Shown here: positions 25,906 to 27,733 of the stretch, piece by piece
How positions within the stretch are numbered: position 1 is the first letter of the stretch
How the letters are laid out: the number at the start of each line of letters is the position of its first letter
Source: UBA7477 sp045602925
GTDB lineage: Bacteria > Bacillota > Clostridia > Oscillospirales > Ruminococcaceae
Assembly: GCA_045602925.1 (NCBI GenBank)
Contig: JAZSCN010000002.1
Location: 1-27,733, forward strand
Length of the DNA: 27,733 nt
Direction of reading: 5' to 3'
Notes under the pieces: model-generated
Seen by the model: only the letters and a program-made list of their open reading frames with translations
What the model was told of the DNA's origin: nothing
The model's database searches: none
Made by a program: the position numbers and the translations under genes

Positions 25906-25928
25906 TATATAGGTATCGGAGGTGTTTT
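25894..25928 (+). terminator. Terminator hairpin that also holds the spoVAD ribosome site
   Basis: CCTCCGATAC (25894-25903), a 9-base loop and GTATCGGAGG (25913-25922) make a perfect 10-bp stem followed by TGTTTTT. It ends the Dabb operon. The GGAGG in its 3' arm (25918-25922) is also the spoVAD Shine-Dalgarno site, 7 bases before the ATG. Confidence 0.85.
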
Positions 25929-25929
25929 T

Positions 25930-26961
25930 ATGTCCAAAGCATTAAGTGGATGTACCTATAAGCTAACTAATTCGCCCAGTATAATTACAAGCGCCTGCGT
26001 CGGAGGAAGAACCGAGCACCAAGGCCCTATGCATAGCTATTTTGATATGACAAATGACGACGACTACTTCGGTATGGAAACCTACGAGCAAGCCGAAAGC
26101 TTTATGCAAAAGAAAGCAATAGAGCTCTCCCTCGATAAGCTAAGACTTAAGAGCGAGAATATCGACTTTATGTTGGGTGGCGACCTTCTGAACCAGTGCA
26201 CCGGAACAACCTACGGAGTGAGGGACTTGAATATTCCCTTCCTCGGAATATACGGCGCCTGCTCAACTATGGCCGAAGGCTTGCTCTTGTCCTCGCTTAT
26301 GGCAGATAACGGCATCGGAGAAAAAATTCTCGCAGTTACCTCGTCACACTTTTGTACAGCAGAAAGACAGTATCGCTTCCCCCTCGATTACGGTGGACAA
26401 CGCACCCCGACTTCACAGTGGACAGCGACAGCAAGTGGCGCCCTGGTTGTTTCCACCAAGGGAAGCGGGCCGTACGTTCGAGCTGTTACAATAGGTAAAA
26501 TCGTCGATATGGGAGTCAGCGATGCCAATAATATGGGCGCAGCAATGGCACCGGCAGCTTCCGAAACTATCTCAACCTTCTTTAATGATACAAAAATGTC
26601 GCCAAAAGATTTCGACTTTGTGGTAACAGGCGATTTGGGACTCGTCGGTAGCCGTATAGTCCTGGACCTGCTTTTGCGAGAAGGCTTTGACGCAAGAGAA
26701 AATCATAAGGATTGCGGAAAAATGATTTATGACATCGAAAAGCAGGACGTCCACGCAGGAGGGAGCGGCTGTGGCTGTGCAGCAAGTATGCTATGTGGAT
26801 ATTTCGTTCCACAGCTAAGAGCAGGCGCTATAAAGAATATATTATTTGTCGCAACGGGCGCACTTATGTCACCAACAGTAAATCAGCAGGGCGAGAGTAT
26901 TCCGTCAATCGCCCACGCAGTCTGGATATCTTCGCAAAATGGAAAGGATGAAAGTATATGA
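25930..26961 (+). CDS. spoVAD: Stage V sporulation protein AD
   Basis: The 343-residue thiolase-fold protein is part of the SpoVA apparatus that moves dipicolinic acid into the forespore and out on germination. Recognisable blocks: the N-terminal region through ACVGGRTEHQGPMHSYFDM, FLGIYGACSTMAEGLLLSS, TSSHFCTAERQYRFPLDYGGQR, FDFVVTGDLGLVGSRI and HAGGSGCGCAASMLCGY. Length fits the family (about 340). The start is ATG 25930 with GGAGG 7 bases upstream. Upstream in-frame ATG readings run through the hairpin and overlap the Dabb gene. Its 3' end overlaps spoVAE by four bases (ATGA). spoVAC, which normally precedes it, is not here. Confidence 0.95.
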   Translation: MSKALSGCTYKLTNSPSIITSACVGGRTEHQGPMHSYFDMTNDDDYFGMETYEQAESFMQKKAIELSLDKLRLKSENIDFMLGGDLLNQCTGTTYGVRDLNIPFLGIYGACSTMAEGLLLSSLMADNGIGEKILAVTSSHFCTAERQYRFPLDYGGQRTPTSQWTATASGALVVSTKGSGPYVRAVTIGKIVDMGVSDANNMGAAMAPAASETISTFFNDTKMSPKDFDFVVTGDLGLVGSRIVLDLLLREGFDARENHKDCGKMIYDIEKQDVHAGGSGCGCAASMLCGYFVPQLRAGAIKNILFVATGALMSPTVNQQGESIPSIAHAVWISSQNGKDESI

Positions 26962-27317
26962 ATTATCTCTGGGCGTTTTTGGTGGGTGGTGCACTCTGCG
27001 CAATAGGTCAGCTTCTTATTGATTATACAAAGCTTACCCCAGCAAGAATACTTGTAGCATATGTGGTAATCGGCGTAATGCTCGGTGGCTTTGGAATTTA
27101 TGACAAGCTCGTGGAATTTGCAGGAGCAGGCGCAACCGTTCCACTCACAGGCTTCGGAAACGTGCTCTCGAGTGGAGTAAGAAAAGCCGTCGATGATATA
27201 GGCTTTTTGGGCGTGCTTACAGGTGGACTGACTGCTGCCGCAGGTGGAATTTGTGCCGCAATCGTTTTCGGATTTTTGGCAGCACTTTGCTTTAAAAGTA
27301 AGGGGAAACAATCCTAG
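26958..27317 (+). CDS. spoVAE: Stage V sporulation protein AE
   Basis: The 119-residue integral membrane protein corresponds to the SpoVAEb-type subunit: about four hydrophobic segments (3-19, 29-48, near 70-85 and 88-112) and family patterns GQLLIDYTKLTPARILV and the Gly-rich LTGGLTAAAGGICAAIVFGFLAAL. It is part of the inner-membrane dipicolinic acid channel complex. The ATG overlaps the spoVAD stop (ATGA), indicating translational coupling, and the start region GGAAAGGATG supplies the ribosome site. A terminator follows at 27338-27372, then the rRNA promoter. Confidence 0.93.
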   Translation: MNYLWAFLVGGALCAIGQLLIDYTKLTPARILVAYVVIGVMLGGFGIYDKLVEFAGAGATVPLTGFGNVLSSGVRKAVDDIGFLGVLTGGLTAAAGGICAAIVFGFLAALCFKSKGKQS

Positions 27318-27337
27318 AAAGCTCGTATCGAGTCATA

Positions 27338-27372
27338 AGACGTGCCTATTTTGGTGCGTCTGTTTTCTTTTT
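27338..27372 (+). terminator. Terminator after spoVAE
   Basis: AGACG (27338-27342) pairs with CGTCT (27357-27361), extended inside by GCC/GGT, and is followed by GTTTTCTTTTT. It separates the spore operon from the rRNA operon. Confidence 0.8.
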
Positions 27373-27435
27373 GCACACAAATTTCCACTTTTTTAAGAGT
27401 TTATTGGTAAAAGGTACGAAAAGTGTTTTTTTGTG

Positions 27436-27464
27436 TTGACATTTGAAAGCTAACGTGATAGAAT
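27436..27464 (+). promoter_or_regulatory. Ribosomal RNA operon promoter
   Basis: TTGACA (27436-27441), a 17-base spacer and TAGAAT (27459-27464), with TG at 27456-27457. Upstream is an A/T-rich stretch (27410-27432) that could serve as an UP element. Only one promoter of this quality is seen. Confidence 0.88.
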
Positions 27465-27470
27465 AAACAA

Positions 27471-27668
27471 GTCGTTGCGAAACGCACTATGCGTCGTAGC
27501 CCAGCACCTTGAAAATTGAACAATCGAAAACACAAGAAAAAACCCTTGTAAAATTACTTTGAGTAATTGAAGAAGTCAAGCATTAAGACTAAAAAATGAA
27601 TGCATAGTCAGTATGGAAAAGTACTGAGCGAGAAAGGTATTAACCACGAAAGTGGATAATATACAAAC
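27471..27668 (+). other. 16S rRNA precursor leader
   Basis: About 200 bases of transcribed leader. It contains CACCTTGAAAATTGAACA (27505-27522), which resembles the boxA-like segment found in Firmicute rRNA leaders. Small hairpins include CAGTA/TACTG (27609-27625) and CCAC-GAAA-GTGG (27644-27655, a GNRA tetraloop) just before the mature 5' end. No protein-coding gene is evident. Boundaries are approximate. Confidence 0.7.
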
Positions 27669-27733
27669 TTAATTAAGAGTTTGATCCTGGCTCAGGACGA
27701 ACGCTGGCGGCACGCCTAACACATGCAAGTCGA
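27669..27733 (+). rRNA. rrs: 16S ribosomal RNA, 5' end (partial)
   Basis: AGAGTTTGATCCTGGCTCAG begins at 27676, the universal bacterial 16S start region, followed by ACGAACGCTGGCGGCACGCC and ACACATGCAAGTCGA. Counting back seven bases from the AGAGTTTG element puts the mature 5' end near 27669. The gene runs off the window. The sequence style is clostridial, but the fragment is too short for finer placement. Confidence 0.97.

Noticed and set aside
26883..27311. 142-codon minus-strand Cys-rich frame opposite spoVAE
   Set aside because: Complete overlap with a recognised SpoVAE; the cysteines arise from complementing Gly/Ala codons.
27545..27668. tRNA or small ORF in the rRNA leader
   Set aside because: No cloverleaf or T-loop GTTCRA motif and no ribosome site with an open frame; only short leader hairpins.

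Overview
The window looks like chromosomal DNA from a spore-forming, low-to-moderate G+C Firmicute of class Clostridia, most likely an Oscillospiraceae/Ruminococcaceae-type gut anaerobe. The support is: SpoVAD and SpoVAE homologues, RNase Y, a T-box leader, recJ-rel and hemZ neighbours, canonical TTGACA/TATAAT promoters with 17-base spacers, strong GGAGG ribosome sites, and a 16S rRNA 5' end with a clostridial-style sequence. The genus cannot be fixed from this sequence alone. No phage, insertion sequence, CRISPR array or tRNA gene was seen.

Layout. (1) 1-1130: a visibly A+T-rich two-gene minus-strand unit (membrane protein of unknown function and a TfoX-N-domain protein) with its own promoter and flanking hairpins. 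(2) 1185-4388, minus: rny (RNase Y), then an O-antigen-ligase-like polytopic membrane protein separated by a hairpin. (3) 4530-7530, plus: promoter, T-box riboswitch, two small unknown membrane-associated genes, then thrS. (4) 7542-12000, plus: a sigma-A promoter driving a MoxR ATPase, a DUF58 protein and a membrane transglutaminase-like protein, closed by a bidirectional terminator. (5) 12001-15057, minus: argS and a class I/II aminotransferase. (6) 15100-23373, plus: recJ, rel, an MBL hydrolase, hemZ, rlmD and a four-cysteine small protein. (7) 23402-25882, plus: galactose mutarotase, a parallel beta-helix protein and a Dabb-domain protein. (8) 25876-27317: spoVAD-spoVAE. (9) 27436-27733: rRNA promoter, leader and the first bases of a 16S rRNA gene, cut by the window end.

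How the genes fit together. Most of the window is housekeeping: aminoacyl-tRNA supply (thrS, argS), RNA turnover (rny), stringent response (rel), DNA repair (recJ), rRNA modification (rlmD) and ribosome synthesis. Accessory interest lies in three places. The T-box leader precedes two unknown small genes as well as thrS. The galM/beta-helix/Dabb operon looks like a carbohydrate-related unit. At spoVAD, a hairpin holds the Shine-Dalgarno sequence while a candidate forespore promoter sits within the hairpin's 5' arm. Several starts use TTG or GTG and were chosen from ribosome-site spacing and promoter position.
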